Position numbers and translations under genes: made by a program
DNA from: Embleya sp049739465
Lineage (GTDB): Bacteria; Actinomycetota; Actinomycetes; Streptomycetales; Streptomycetaceae
Reading direction: 5' to 3'
Length of the DNA stretch: 64,000 nucleotides
Assembly: GCF_049739465.1 (NCBI RefSeq)
Contig: NZ_JBMHHY010000009.1
Location: forward strand, 186,001 to 250,000
Notes under the pieces: model-generated
The model's input: only the letters and a program-made list of their open reading frames with translations
The model's database searches: none
What the model was told of the DNA's origin: nothing
Shown: one piece after another, positions 34,769 through 42,005 of the stretch
Numbering within the stretch: the first letter of the stretch is position 1
Layout: every line of letters begins with the position of its first letter

Positions 34769-35062
34769 CTAGCCCTTGACGATCGCATCGATGGCGTCGG
34801 CGAGCTTGAAGTCGAGCTCCGTGACGACGCCACCCGCCGTATAGGTCGTCATGCTGAACCGAAGCTCCTCCCAGTGGAGTTCGACATCCGGATGATGCTG
34901 CAACTCCTTGGCGATCAACGCCACTTCTCCCACGAAACGGGCACCCGCCTGATATTCGACGCGGAAGCTCTTCGTGATACCGCTCGTGTCTCCCGACCAG
35001 CCCTTCCGCTCGCCGAGCCTGGCAGCCACGTCGTCGGCAGTGAGGGGTGTGCGTTCTCCCAC
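34769..35062 (-). CDS. Pterin-4a-carbinolamine dehydratase family protein
   Basis: 97 residues, the size of PhhB/DCoH proteins. LTADDVAARL, then GITKSFRVEYQAGARFVGEV and the signature LQHHPDVELHWEELRFSMTT with the His56-His57 pair. The third family histidine (TTH in DCoH) is Tyr74 here (TTYTAGGVV), so dehydratase activity may be reduced. GTG at 35062 is fixed by GAGGAG at 35069-35074. It would recycle the 4a-hydroxy-tetrahydropterin made by aromatic amino-acid hydroxylases. It sits directly behind TA-like operon B and overlaps nothing, but its ribosome site lies in the 3' end of the small gene there. Confidence 0.88.
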   Translation of the reverse strand: MGERTPLTADDVAARLGERKGWSGDTSGITKSFRVEYQAGARFVGEVALIAKELQHHPDVELHWEELRFSMTTYTAGGVVTELDFKLADAIDAIVKG

Positions 35063-35072
35063 GATGCTCTCC

Positions 35073-35231
35073 TCAGAATCGACCGGCGCGGTCGCCGACC
35101 CACCGCTCACGTTCGACGTCGTCCTCGGGCTCGTTCCTGCCGGGGTGCCGGGCGGCGTGCTCGCGGATTGCCTCGGTGAGGCCGGTGAAGTGCTGCTCGC
35201 GGTCGGCGAGCGTCGGTGCGGTGTCGTGCAT
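35073..35231 (-). CDS. Third gene of TA-like operon B, shortened copy (52 aa)
   Basis: 52 residues, a paralogue of the 66-residue gene at 33801-34001: DTAPTLADREQHFTGLTEAI and the linker RHPGRNEPEDDVER are nearly unchanged. The copy diverges after VGDRA and stops at once (GRF), losing the Trp-rich C-terminal helix of copy A. The break coincides with the ribosome site of the pterin dehydratase gene, suggesting the duplication or an insertion cut it here. It starts at the ATG at 35231, 28 bp after the toxin-like gene. Confidence 0.6.
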   Translation of the reverse strand: MHDTAPTLADREQHFTGLTEAIREHAARHPGRNEPEDDVERERWVGDRAGRF

Positions 35232-35259
35232 CTCGGGACTGTACGAGGCCGGCCCGACA

Positions 35260-35508
35260 TCACCAGCCGGCGCAACGCAGGACCGTGACAGTGGTCACGC
35301 CGCCGGATATCTCGTAGCGGACGACGACCCGACCGAAGCTTGCGTCGCGGCGGTCGGGGTCGCGGGGGTTCACCGGGGTCGACCCGCAGCCGTAGGGGTC
35401 CGTCGACAGGCCGCGCTCGACCGTGCTTCTGATGCCGGCCCGGTCGGCAGGAGGAGCGCCCTCCAGGCCATGCTCTGCCGCGTCGGTCCAGGTCACCCGG
35501 TAGCTCAT
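35260..35508 (-). CDS. RelE/ParE-like toxin candidate B
   Basis: 82 residues. YRVTWTDAAEHGLEGAPP, helix DRAGIRSTVERGLSTDPYG, and terminal strands RVVVRYEISGGVTTVTVLRC follow the RelE/ParE order. It shares with copy A the opening MSY-V-x-(W/Y)TD, the NP/DPYGxG turn and the YEIS strand, so the two are distant paralogues. The Arg-rich loop (NPRDPDRRDASFG) is longer than in A. Its ATG overlaps the antitoxin-like stop by 4 bp. Confidence 0.7.
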   Translation of the reverse strand: MSYRVTWTDAAEHGLEGAPPADRAGIRSTVERGLSTDPYGCGSTPVNPRDPDRRDASFGRVVVRYEISGGVTTVTVLRCAGW

Positions 35509-35768
35509 GGCGTGAACGGGGTGCCGTCGGAGTTGTGGACGCCGGTCCAGTCGCCGGCCCTGATCCGATCGCCGGCGGCCGCGTCGTCGTCCTGGGCCTC
35601 AGGGGGCAGCGCGAACTGCATGAGGGCGACCTGGACGATCTGCCGGAGCGGTGTGGAGCCGATGACGCGGTCGAACTCGGCGCGGCGTTCCTCGGGGAGG
35701 TTGGCGCGGATCCCGTCAAGGGTGTCGGGGAGTGTGATGGTCTTGCCACGAACGCTGGTGGTAGGCAT
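35505..35768 (-). CDS. Antitoxin-like protein B, 87 aa
   Basis: 87 residues: TLPDTLDGIRANLPEERRAE, then FDRVIGSTPLRQIVQ and the tail AGDWTGVHNSDGTPFTP. It aligns with antitoxin-like A through IRAxLPEExRxxFDxxI and the D-(L/W)-TGV-x2-x-(H/D)G-(N/T)P tail, with an acidic middle (EAQDDDAAAGDRI). First gene of operon B, 41 bp downstream of the inverted repeat that is shared with operon A. Confidence 0.62.
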   Translation of the reverse strand: MPTTSVRGKTITLPDTLDGIRANLPEERRAEFDRVIGSTPLRQIVQVALMQFALPPEAQDDDAAAGDRIRAGDWTGVHNSDGTPFTP

Positions 35769-35808
35769 GCCGTCCAGGGTGGCACCGCATCGCCCGTGGT
35801 CGGTAGCC

Positions 35809-35845
35809 GGCGCACACGACCGGAGTACGCGACCCGGTGTGCGCC
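35809..35845 (-). promoter_or_regulatory. Long inverted repeat upstream of operon B
   Basis: GGCGCACAC (35809-35817) and GTGTGCGCC (35837-35845), 9-bp perfect arms, same spacing and context as the repeat upstream of operon A. Candidate operator bound by a complex of the module's own proteins. Confidence 0.65.
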
Positions 35846-35929
35846 GTTCCCCTGCTGTCGGGGTGTCGGTGCATCATGGTCGAGTCCGGATATGCGACTG
35901 CCCCGCCGCAAACAGCCCTGGAGATCAGG

Positions 35930-36466
35930 TCACAGCCCTCGTAGTCGGTGGAGCATGAGGAGCGCGGCCACGGCGTTTGCCGAGCGGATCTCGCTGCGTG
36001 CGATGAGGTCGGGGATTTCCTTGAGTGGGACCCATTCGACGCGGTCGGACTCGAAGGCGTCCTCGGGGTCGCCGACGTGTTCGCCGTGGTCGGACCAGTA
36101 GACGTGGTGGACGGAGTCGGACAGGCCGTTGGAAGGCTCGACGCTGAGCAGGTGGCGGAGTGGGCCGGGGCGCCAGCCTGTTTCCTCGAGCATTTCGCGC
36201 GCTGCGGCTCCCTCTACGGTCTCGCCGGCTTCGGTTTCGACGACTCCGGCGGCGAGTTCCCAGCCCCACGTGTCGGTGATGAAGCGGTGGCGCCAGAGCA
36301 GGAGTACGCGGTCCTGCTCGTCGACGATGGTCGCGAGTGCGACGGGTCGTTGCCGGATGAGGTAGTGGTCGAGGTGGCGCCCGTCGGGGAGTTCGACGTC
36401 GGCAAGGCGAATCGCGAACCACTTGTTGGCGTACACGTCGGTCTCACTGTGCTTGATCCACTTCAC
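35930..36466 (-). CDS. Nudix hydrolase
   Basis: 178 residues. The full Nudix box is present (GVVETEAGETVEGAAAREML followed by EETGW), with the magnesium-binding REMLEE core. The N-terminus (VKWIKHSETDVYANKWFAIR) and the preceding HLDHYLIRQRPVALATIVDE resemble ADP-sugar/NDP-sugar pyrophosphatase-like members. GTG at 36466 has AAGGAG 6 bases upstream. It is 31 bp downstream of the HTH/TPR regulator gene on the same strand, so the two are probably co-transcribed. Substrate not assignable. Confidence 0.92.
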   Translation of the reverse strand: MKWIKHSETDVYANKWFAIRLADVELPDGRHLDHYLIRQRPVALATIVDEQDRVLLLWRHRFITDTWGWELAAGVVETEAGETVEGAAAREMLEETGWRPGPLRHLLSVEPSNGLSDSVHHVYWSDHGEHVGDPEDAFESDRVEWVPLKEIPDLIARSEIRSANAVAALLMLHRLRGL

Positions 36467-36497
36467 GCGCGTCTCCTTGCGGGCCCGGGGGTGCCCG

Positions 36498-37835
36498 TCA
36501 GTAGGGCATCGCCAGGACAGTTTCGACCCTCTCGGCCACCTCGCGCACAGCCGGCGCGCCGGTGTGCGCCGCGAGTTTGCGGTGCATCCCTTGGAGGCGA
36601 TCCGAGAGCCGTCGCGACTCCATACCTTGGGCCGCGTCCAATGTCGCCGATGCGGAGACCACGGCCTGGTCGAGGTTACGACAGGCGATGGCGACCGAGG
36701 TGAGGGTCGCGAGGCGGTGCACCCTTCCGCGAGCATGGCTGTGCGCGTCGACGGCTTCCTCGGCGTACCGAAGAGCGGGGCGGTGGTCGCCGAGGCTCAA
36801 CAGGGTCTCGGCGGCCTGGGCTTCGACGAGACCCGCCTGGACATAGCCGGTTTCGGGAGGCTCTTCCGCGCGGCGGATCCGACCGAATGCCTCCTCGGCT
36901 CGGCTGAGGCTGTCGCGGGCAGCTGCTGGGTGCCGCATACGGGCGAACGCTTTCGCCTGCATTGCGAACAGGTCCGCAGCCAGGGCCGGAGAGAGATAGG
37001 GGCCCGCCGTGCGGAGCCCGGCCTCGGCGAACGCCGTGGCCTGTCGGTAGTCGCGCAGATGGATGGCCTGGTTGACGAGCAGGGCGATGACGTAGCCGCC
37101 GAACGCGTGGTCACCGCTGGCCTTCGCCATGCGGAGGGCCTGATGGAAGTACCGCTGCGCGAGCCCCTGCTGGTCGGAGTCGTAAGAGCAGATGCCCGCG
37201 ACCGCGACGAGCCCGCCGGCCGCACGGAACAGTTCGCGGCCGACACGATCGGGGTAGCTTCCGCGAACGGCCGGCGTCACGTTCTCGGCGAGGAACCGAA
37301 TCACGCGCGGCCTGGCGGCGAGCCCTCCGACCTGCTGGTACATGCGCACGTAATGGCCCCGGGCCCCTCGTAGCATCTCCAGATCCTCGGAGCCGACGTG
37401 AACCGGCCCCCGATGGGAGACGTCGATGTCGTGAGGTGGATTCTCCCACTCCCAGACGGGGGCGATCGCGGCCATGCCCACGGCGGCGGGTGTCTCCTGG
37501 GCGGTCGCCGCGCGCCGGTGGTCGGATGTCCACAATGCGGGAGCGCGCTCGACGAAGGCCGGCAGGGTCGTTCCGGAGGATCCGTCGGTGCGGGTGTCGA
37601 GGTCGACGTCCTGGGGTGTGATCTCGCGACCGAGGCGTTCGCTGAGAACGGCGCACACCATCTCGATGGAACGGCTGCGTGGGCGCTGGCCTTTCAACCA
37701 TCGTCCGACGGAGGTGTGGTCGTAGTGCAACGTGAGGCCGACGCGGGCGCCGAGCGCGTTGACGCGTTGTGCGAGTCCGGCGCGAGACATCCCGGAATCG
37801 TCGAGCGCAGCAGCGAGCAGGTGGTTCGGGCTCAT
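36498..37835 (-). CDS. HTH/TPR-type regulator (Streptomyces-style)
   Basis: 445 residues. The N-terminal about 75 residues form an XRE-like HTH (MSRAGLAQRVNALGARVGLT, then HTSVGRWLKGQRPRS). The remaining 350 residues are helical repeats of TPR type (YFHQALRMAKASGDHAFGGY, QATAFAEAGLRTAGPYLSPA, DHRPALRYAEEAVDAHSHAR). This architecture is common in streptomycetes, where such proteins often sit beside tiny divergent genes and Nudix or hydrolase genes, as here. ATG at 37835 with GGGG close upstream. A perfect inverted repeat lies 56 bp upstream and is the likely binding site. Confidence 0.85.
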   Translation of the reverse strand: MSPNHLLAAALDDSGMSRAGLAQRVNALGARVGLTLHYDHTSVGRWLKGQRPRSRSIEMVCAVLSERLGREITPQDVDLDTRTDGSSGTTLPAFVERAPALWTSDHRRAATAQETPAAVGMAAIAPVWEWENPPHDIDVSHRGPVHVGSEDLEMLRGARGHYVRMYQQVGGLAARPRVIRFLAENVTPAVRGSYPDRVGRELFRAAGGLVAVAGICSYDSDQQGLAQRYFHQALRMAKASGDHAFGGYVIALLVNQAIHLRDYRQATAFAEAGLRTAGPYLSPALAADLFAMQAKAFARMRHPAAARDSLSRAEEAFGRIRRAEEPPETGYVQAGLVEAQAAETLLSLGDHRPALRYAEEAVDAHSHARGRVHRLATLTSVAIACRNLDQAVVSASATLDAAQGMESRRLSDRLQGMHRKLAAHTGAPAVREVAERVETVLAMPY

Positions 37836-37890
37836 GGGTCCCCTTGGTGTCGCACGTCAAGCCCTGGTCGTCGAGCCTAACGATTTGCAC

Positions 37891-37907
37891 TTCACACCCC
37901 GTGTGAA
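37891..37907. promoter_or_regulatory. Operator between HTH/TPR regulator and small gene
   Basis: TTCACAC-CCC-GTGTGAA, perfect 7-bp arms. A second, weaker CACAC (37932-37936) and GTGTG (37947-37951) pair follows. Both lie in the divergent promoter region of the regulator and the 70-residue gene. Confidence 0.65.
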
Positions 37908-38002
37908 TCACGCACATGCGAGGCCGGTTCTCACACCTGCCGCAGCGTGTGGTGGCGGCGCAAGTCTGTGGGGACGGCAGGCGAGCAGACGAGGAGACCA
38001 CG

Positions 38003-38215
38003 GTGAGCGAGAGGCCGTTGATGATCCAGGTGGACGTGTCAGGCAATCCGGCGCGGCCGATTCGGGTCATCCTCGACGTCGGCGACGAGGGTGAGGCCCC
38101 GACCTACGATCTCGACCGCGACCAAGCGCGGTTCCTCGTGCATCAATTGCAGGTCGAACTGGCCCGAACGTCCCACCCTCTGCAACTGGGCCGCATCGCG
38201 AACTCGGGCGGCTGA
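38003..38215 (+). CDS. Small conserved-looking protein, 70 aa
   Basis: 70 residues, soluble: SERPLMIQVDVSGNPARPIR, VILDVGDEGEAPTYDLDRDQ, ARFLVHQLQVELARTS. The strand-strand-helix order looks like a small alpha/beta unit. GTG at 38003 is preceded by GGAG in GAGGAGACCACG. Divergent from the HTH/TPR regulator across the inverted repeat, so probably its target. No family assigned. Confidence 0.68.
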   Translation: MSERPLMIQVDVSGNPARPIRVILDVGDEGEAPTYDLDRDQARFLVHQLQVELARTSHPLQLGRIANSGG

Positions 38216-38347
38216 CGAACCGTCCCCTGCCGCCGCCCGTTCCGACCGCATCGGGCGGGCGGTACCCGGCCTCGCAGTCATGGCATAGCTGCGAGGCCGG
38301 GCCCCAACTCCTTGCCCGGCCGGGTGCCTGAAGACCCCCGCACGCCC

Positions 38348-38366
38348 GGCCGGGCGAGGAACCACG
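38348..38366 (+). repeat. 19-bp element repeated at 38773-38791
   Basis: GGCCGGGCGAGGAACCACG at 38348-38366 recurs with one change (C for A) at 38773-38791. The copies sit 40-70 bp upstream of the two small genes at 38407 and 38860, each beside a CCCGGCCGGG palindrome. Could be a shared promoter-proximal element or mRNA hairpin. Confidence 0.6.
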
Positions 38367-38406
38367 CCCTGTTCACCACACACCGACCCGGTCCGAAGGG
38401 AGCGCC

Positions 38407-38739
38407 ATGCATTGGACCACCGACCGCCGGGCCGCCGTCGAACGCCTCGCCGCAGCCACTGCGAGGCACGACCGACTCCACGGCACCCACCTCGATCCGA
38501 GAACGACATCGGACGCCGAGCAGCACACCCACCGGGAGCGCTGCCGCAAAGCTGAAGCCACGGTCCGCAACGCGGTCACCGACGCCAACCGCGACGGCGT
38601 GCCCGTCGACACGATCGCCGCCACGACCGGGTTCTCCCCGGGCTACGTCCGCATGATCCTGGATCGCGAACACGCCCCTCCGAGCCGCGGTTGGGCGCAC
38701 AGGGTCCCGGGCGACCGCGCGGCCGGACCACCCCCATGA
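38407..38739 (+). CDS. Small HTH-like protein, 110 aa
   Basis: 110 residues, very Arg/His/Thr-rich. The C-terminal part DGVPVDTIAATTGFSPGYVR looks like a sigma-region-4 or Trp-repressor-like helix-turn-helix (GxSxxYVRxxL); the N-terminal half is a charged helix (HTHRERCRKAEATVRNAVTD). AAGGGAG precedes the ATG at 38407. Possibly a DNA-binding partner of the neighbouring regulator; no family named. Confidence 0.58.
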   Translation: MHWTTDRRAAVERLAAATARHDRLHGTHLDPRTTSDAEQHTHRERCRKAEATVRNAVTDANRDGVPVDTIAATTGFSPGYVRMILDREHAPPSRGWAHRVPGDRAAGPPP

Positions 38740-38859
38740 CCCTCGCCCGGCCGGGAGTTCGCGCTCTGGTCCGGCCGGGCGAGGCACCACGGGCGCGGGG
38801 CCGGTCGACCAGGGACCCGACCGGCCCCGCCCCACCACGATCGGATTCTCGGAGAGATC

Positions 38860-39153
38860 ATGCCCCAACCCGCCGGACGGCTCGTCGACTACGAGTACAA
38901 CCCGGGTCTCCTGGTCGCCCGGTACGAGCAATCGGACGGCGACGTCTACGCGTTCGAGACCTTCCACGTTCCGGACGGGACACTGCCCGCGCTGATCGCC
39001 GCGCTCCTGGTCCATGCGGACCAGAACGAGCGCAGCGACATCCTCCGCGCGGAAGTCGCCGCGAACGACAGGATCATCGCGGCCCGGAACGCCGCGATGC
39101 CGGTCCCCGACTGGCTGCCTGCGGCCATGCGCGAGGGCGAAACGCTCTGGTAG
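38860..39153 (+). CDS. Small hypothetical protein, 97 aa
   Basis: 97 residues: a beta-rich N-terminus (LVDYEYNPGLLVARYEQSDG), DVYAFETFHVPDGTLPALIA, then a helix (LRAEVAANDRIIAARN) and a Trp-containing end (PDWLPAAMREGETLW). GGAGAGATC just before the ATG supports the start. Same orientation as the two small genes upstream, 120 bp after the HTH-like gene. No family recognised. Confidence 0.6.
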   Translation: MPQPAGRLVDYEYNPGLLVARYEQSDGDVYAFETFHVPDGTLPALIAALLVHADQNERSDILRAEVAANDRIIAARNAAMPVPDWLPAAMREGETLW

Positions 39154-39261
39154 CAGCGGCCACCGAAACCGAAGAACCCGCCACCGGTCCGCCGGCAGCA
39201 GTGACTCCGGGGCGGTGGCGGTCCGTCGATGGCACGCGCCCGGATCGCCGAGCGGGAGTCT

Positions 39262-39284
39262 CCGACCGCGTTGGTTGCGGTCGG
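39262..39284. terminator. Hairpin
   Basis: CCGACCGC (39262-39269), 7-base loop, GCGGTCGG (39277-39284). It lies 36 bp beyond the stop of the minus-strand small gene at 39320 and about 110 bp after the plus-strand gene at 38860, so it can end transcripts from both sides. Confidence 0.55.
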
Positions 39285-39319
39285 GTCAAGACGGCAAGGA
39301 GGGGCACGGGGGCAGGGCT

Positions 39320-39502
39320 TCAAAAACCGAGCGTCGCGACCGCTGCGGCATCCTGCTCGACCTCCGACTCGTCGACCGGACTCAGGCCCCGCAGCCGGCG
39401 CTCCTCAAGGCACTGTGAGATCTTGCGTGTCACGCAGGTATCAGATTCGCTCGGCATCTGAGGCCCCGGTAGCCGCCGGCCATGCCGCATCTCGCAGCCC
39501 AT
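39320..39502 (-). CDS. Small hypothetical protein, 60 aa
   Basis: 60 residues: a basic head (EMRHGRRLPGPQ), two cysteines (DTCVTRKISQCLEERRL) and an acidic tail (SPVDESEVEQDAAAVATLGF). ATG at 39502 has GGAG 6-7 bases upstream. The C-terminal 35 residues have protein-like composition, unlike the surrounding DNA, and a hairpin follows the stop. Evidence is limited; it may be the end of an older, longer gene. Confidence 0.4.
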   Translation of the reverse strand: MGCEMRHGRRLPGPQMPSESDTCVTRKISQCLEERRLRGLSPVDESEVEQDAAAVATLGF

Positions 39503-40227
39503 CCCGACTCCCGCTCCCTCGCCGGGCCCGAAACCGGATCCCGACGAGACCCCCAAGGCCCGGCGCGATGCGTGACCTGCGGTTTTACCCGGCGCTCGGG
39601 TCTGGGCAGGTCGGTGAGTGCCGGTTTCGTGCTCCCCGGGCCCAAAGCGAGTCGCGACAAGACAAAAAGGGCCGCACGCCGACGGAGAACCGAGCGCCTC
39701 GCACACCCGCAGGCGCAACCCGAGCCAACAAACCCACGCCCCGAACGGAAACCGACCACCTCGCACGAGGTCACAACGCCTGCGCAGCGGCCGAACCCCC
39801 CGACGCCCAACGCACAACCGCCCCCGACCACGAGCCAGCAAAGCCGTCCAGGGCAGCAACGGCCACGTAGTGGACGGGCAACAACGGATGCGGAGCACCA
39901 AGCAAAGACCCGGCCCCGGAGGGGACGTGCAACGACGAGACGCAGGTAGCCGCCACGACCCGGCCCCGCCGAACCGACCCAGGACCAACCACGCACCACC
40001 CCAACACCACGACGCCAAGCGGCCAACCGCCCCCGACCACGAACCAGCAAAGCCGACCCGGACAGCAACGGCCACGTATCGCGCGGTTGCGCTTCGCATC
40101 GATCCGGCCCGCCCGCCCCGCCCCGGATGGTTGCTCGGCCGCCCCCGGCAGGGGTGCGCGTCCCGCTCCCGAGGCTTCGACCAAGCACCCCGTTCGCCTC
40201 GTGGCCCATTCGGAGTATCGCGTTCCA
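39503..40227. other. Low-complexity non-coding region
   Basis: About 0.7 kb in which the plus strand is strongly C/A-rich (runs such as CAACCGCCCCCGACCACG). Long open frames exist on both strands but encode Trp/Arg/Gly- or Pro/Arg-rich text without domain-like sequence, so I reject them as genes. It contains the 55-bp direct repeat. Confidence 0.55.
39815..40078. repeat. 55-bp direct repeat, two copies
   Basis: Copy 1 at 39815-39869 and copy 2 at 40024-40078 start CAACCGCCCCCGACCACG and end GCAACGGCCACGTA; 51 of 55 positions agree. They are 209 bp apart start to start. No target-site duplication or terminal inverted repeat is evident. Confidence 0.85.
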
Positions 40228-40255
40228 TTGACTGCCGTCAGGATTGGTAGATACT
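40228..40255 (+). promoter_or_regulatory. Promoter candidate for the aromatic-catabolism cluster
   Basis: TTGACT (40228-40233), 16-bp spacer, GATACT (40250-40255), 42 bp before the start of the CoA ligase gene. It marks the sharp end of the low-complexity region. Confidence 0.45.
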
Positions 40256-40296
40256 TGGCTGCGCGACTCCCGCTGACACCAGGATGAGGTGCGCAC

Positions 40297-41994
40297 ATGG
40301 AGCTGTCCCCTTCCGCCCACGTCGACACGTTCTGTCGTGATCGACTGCCCCCCTTCGAGCAGTGGCCCGAACTTCGGTTCGAACTGCCGGAGTTGCGTTA
40401 TCCGACGCGGTTGAACTGCGCTCGGGCCCTGCTGGACGACACCATCGATCGGCTCGGGCCGGATCGGCGGTGTCTGCTGACCCTCGACGACACGTGGACG
40501 TACGGCGATCTGCTGCGCCGGGCCAATCAGGTCGCCCGGGTGTTGACCGAGGATCTCGGCCTGGTGCCGGGGAATCGGGTGTTGTTGCGTGGGCCGAACA
40601 ATCCGTGGCTGGTCGCCTGCTGGTTCGGGGTGCTGAAGGCCGGTGGCGTCGCGGTGACGACCATGCCGCTGCTTCGGGCGCACGAGCTGACCACGCTGTG
40701 TGAGATCAGCCGGCCGATGGTTGCGTTGTGTGATCATCGGTTCGGTGCGGAGTTGGCCGCGGCGGATGTGCCCGGTTTGGTCACCCTGCTTTACGGGAGC
40801 GATGACGACGCCGATCTCACCCGACGGTGCGCGCTCAAGAGCGGCGAGTTCGTGGCCGTGGACACCGCCGCCGACGACGTGGCGTTGATCGCGTTCACGT
40901 CCGGGACCACCGGGCGGCCCAAGGCCACGTTGCACTTTCATCGTGACGTGTTGGCCAACTCCGACACCTTCGCGCGGCACATCCTCAAGCCCACCGCCGA
41001 CGACCTGTTCGCCGGGACCCCACCGCTGGGCTTCACCTTCGGGCTCGGTGGCCTCGTGGTCTTTCCGCTGCACGTCGGCGCGGCCGGCCTGTTGCTCGAA
41101 CACGCCACGCCCGAGCGGCTGGCGCGGATCGTCGCCGAGCACGGCGTGACCGTGTTGTTCACCGCGCCGACCGCCTACCGGGCGATCCTCGGCGCGGGCC
41201 TGGCCGACCTGCTCAAGGGTGTTCGCCGCTGTGTGTCGGCGGGCGAGTCGTTGCCCGCCGAGACGTGGCACGACCTGCACACGGCCACCGGGATCGAGCT
41301 GATCGACGGGATCGGCGCCACCGAGTTGCTGCATGTGTTCGTCTCCGCCTCGGATGGGGACATCCGACCCGGGGCAACCGGCCGTGCGGTACCCGGGTTC
41401 GAGGCCGCGGTGCTCGACGCCGACGGGCGGCCGGTGCCGGACGGGACGCCCGGGCAACTCGCCGTGAAGGGCCCGACCGGCTGCCGCTACCTGGACGACC
41501 CGAGGCAGCTCGGCTACGTGCGCGACGGGTGGAACATCACCGGTGACACGTACGTCCGCGACGCCGACGGCTATCTCTGGTACCAGGCCCGCAGCGACGA
41601 CATGATCGTCTCCTCCGGCTACAACATCGCCGGCCCCGAGGTGGAAATCGCCCTGGCCGCGCACCCCGACGTCGCGGAGTGCGGCGTGGTCGGCGCGCCG
41701 GATCCCCGCCGCGGGCTGATCGTCAAGGCGTATGTCGTACTGCGGGCGGGCGTCGCGCCCGACGCGGATACCGCGACCCGCATCCAAAACTTCGTCAAGC
41801 AGACGATCGCGCCGTACAAGTACCCGCGCGCCGTCGAGTTCGTGGCCGCGCTGCCGCGCACCGGCAACGGGAAGTTGCGCCGTGCCGAACTGCGCGCCTG
41901 GGCCCGGACCGGTGAATCCGCACCGGCGACACCGGCGACACCCGCGACACCCGCGACACCGGCGACACCGCCGGCCGCCCCGGACCCAACGTGA
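40297..41994 (+). CDS. Aryl-CoA ligase (salicylate/2-aminobenzoate-CoA ligase type)
   Basis: 565 residues, ANL superfamily. P-loop FTSGTTGRPKATLHFHRD from residue 200, A5 core GIGATELLHVF, the hinge SDDMIVSSGYNIAGPEVE, and the C-terminal acylation lysine in RTGNGKLRR (about 526). The text is closest to the benzoate/2-aminobenzoate-CoA ligase branch. Because the downstream genes encode salicylyl-CoA 5-hydroxylase and gentisate dioxygenase, salicylate is the likely substrate (equivalent role to the sdg genes of Streptomyces sp. WA46). The tail carries a (TPA)n repeat from 9-bp tandem DNA. ATG at 40297 follows GAGGTGCGCAC. Confidence 0.88.
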   Translation: MELSPSAHVDTFCRDRLPPFEQWPELRFELPELRYPTRLNCARALLDDTIDRLGPDRRCLLTLDDTWTYGDLLRRANQVARVLTEDLGLVPGNRVLLRGPNNPWLVACWFGVLKAGGVAVTTMPLLRAHELTTLCEISRPMVALCDHRFGAELAAADVPGLVTLLYGSDDDADLTRRCALKSGEFVAVDTAADDVALIAFTSGTTGRPKATLHFHRDVLANSDTFARHILKPTADDLFAGTPPLGFTFGLGGLVVFPLHVGAAGLLLEHATPERLARIVAEHGVTVLFTAPTAYRAILGAGLADLLKGVRRCVSAGESLPAETWHDLHTATGIELIDGIGATELLHVFVSASDGDIRPGATGRAVPGFEAAVLDADGRPVPDGTPGQLAVKGPTGCRYLDDPRQLGYVRDGWNITGDTYVRDADGYLWYQARSDDMIVSSGYNIAGPEVEIALAAHPDVAECGVVGAPDPRRGLIVKAYVVLRAGVAPDADTATRIQNFVKQTIAPYKYPRAVEFVAALPRTGNGKLRRAELRAWARTGESAPATPATPATPATPATPPAAPDPT

Positions 41995-42005
41995 AAGGCG
42001 AGATC

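Noticed and set aside
33801..40255. A prophage or integrative element
   Set aside because: The region is accessory in character, but no integrase, replication, transfer or structural gene and no tRNA-linked attachment site is visible.
39430..41787. A 785-codon open frame on the minus strand across the low-complexity region and the ligase gene
   Set aside because: Overlaps a well-supported ligase in antisense and has no domain; the part over 39.5-40.2 kb is repeat-driven text.
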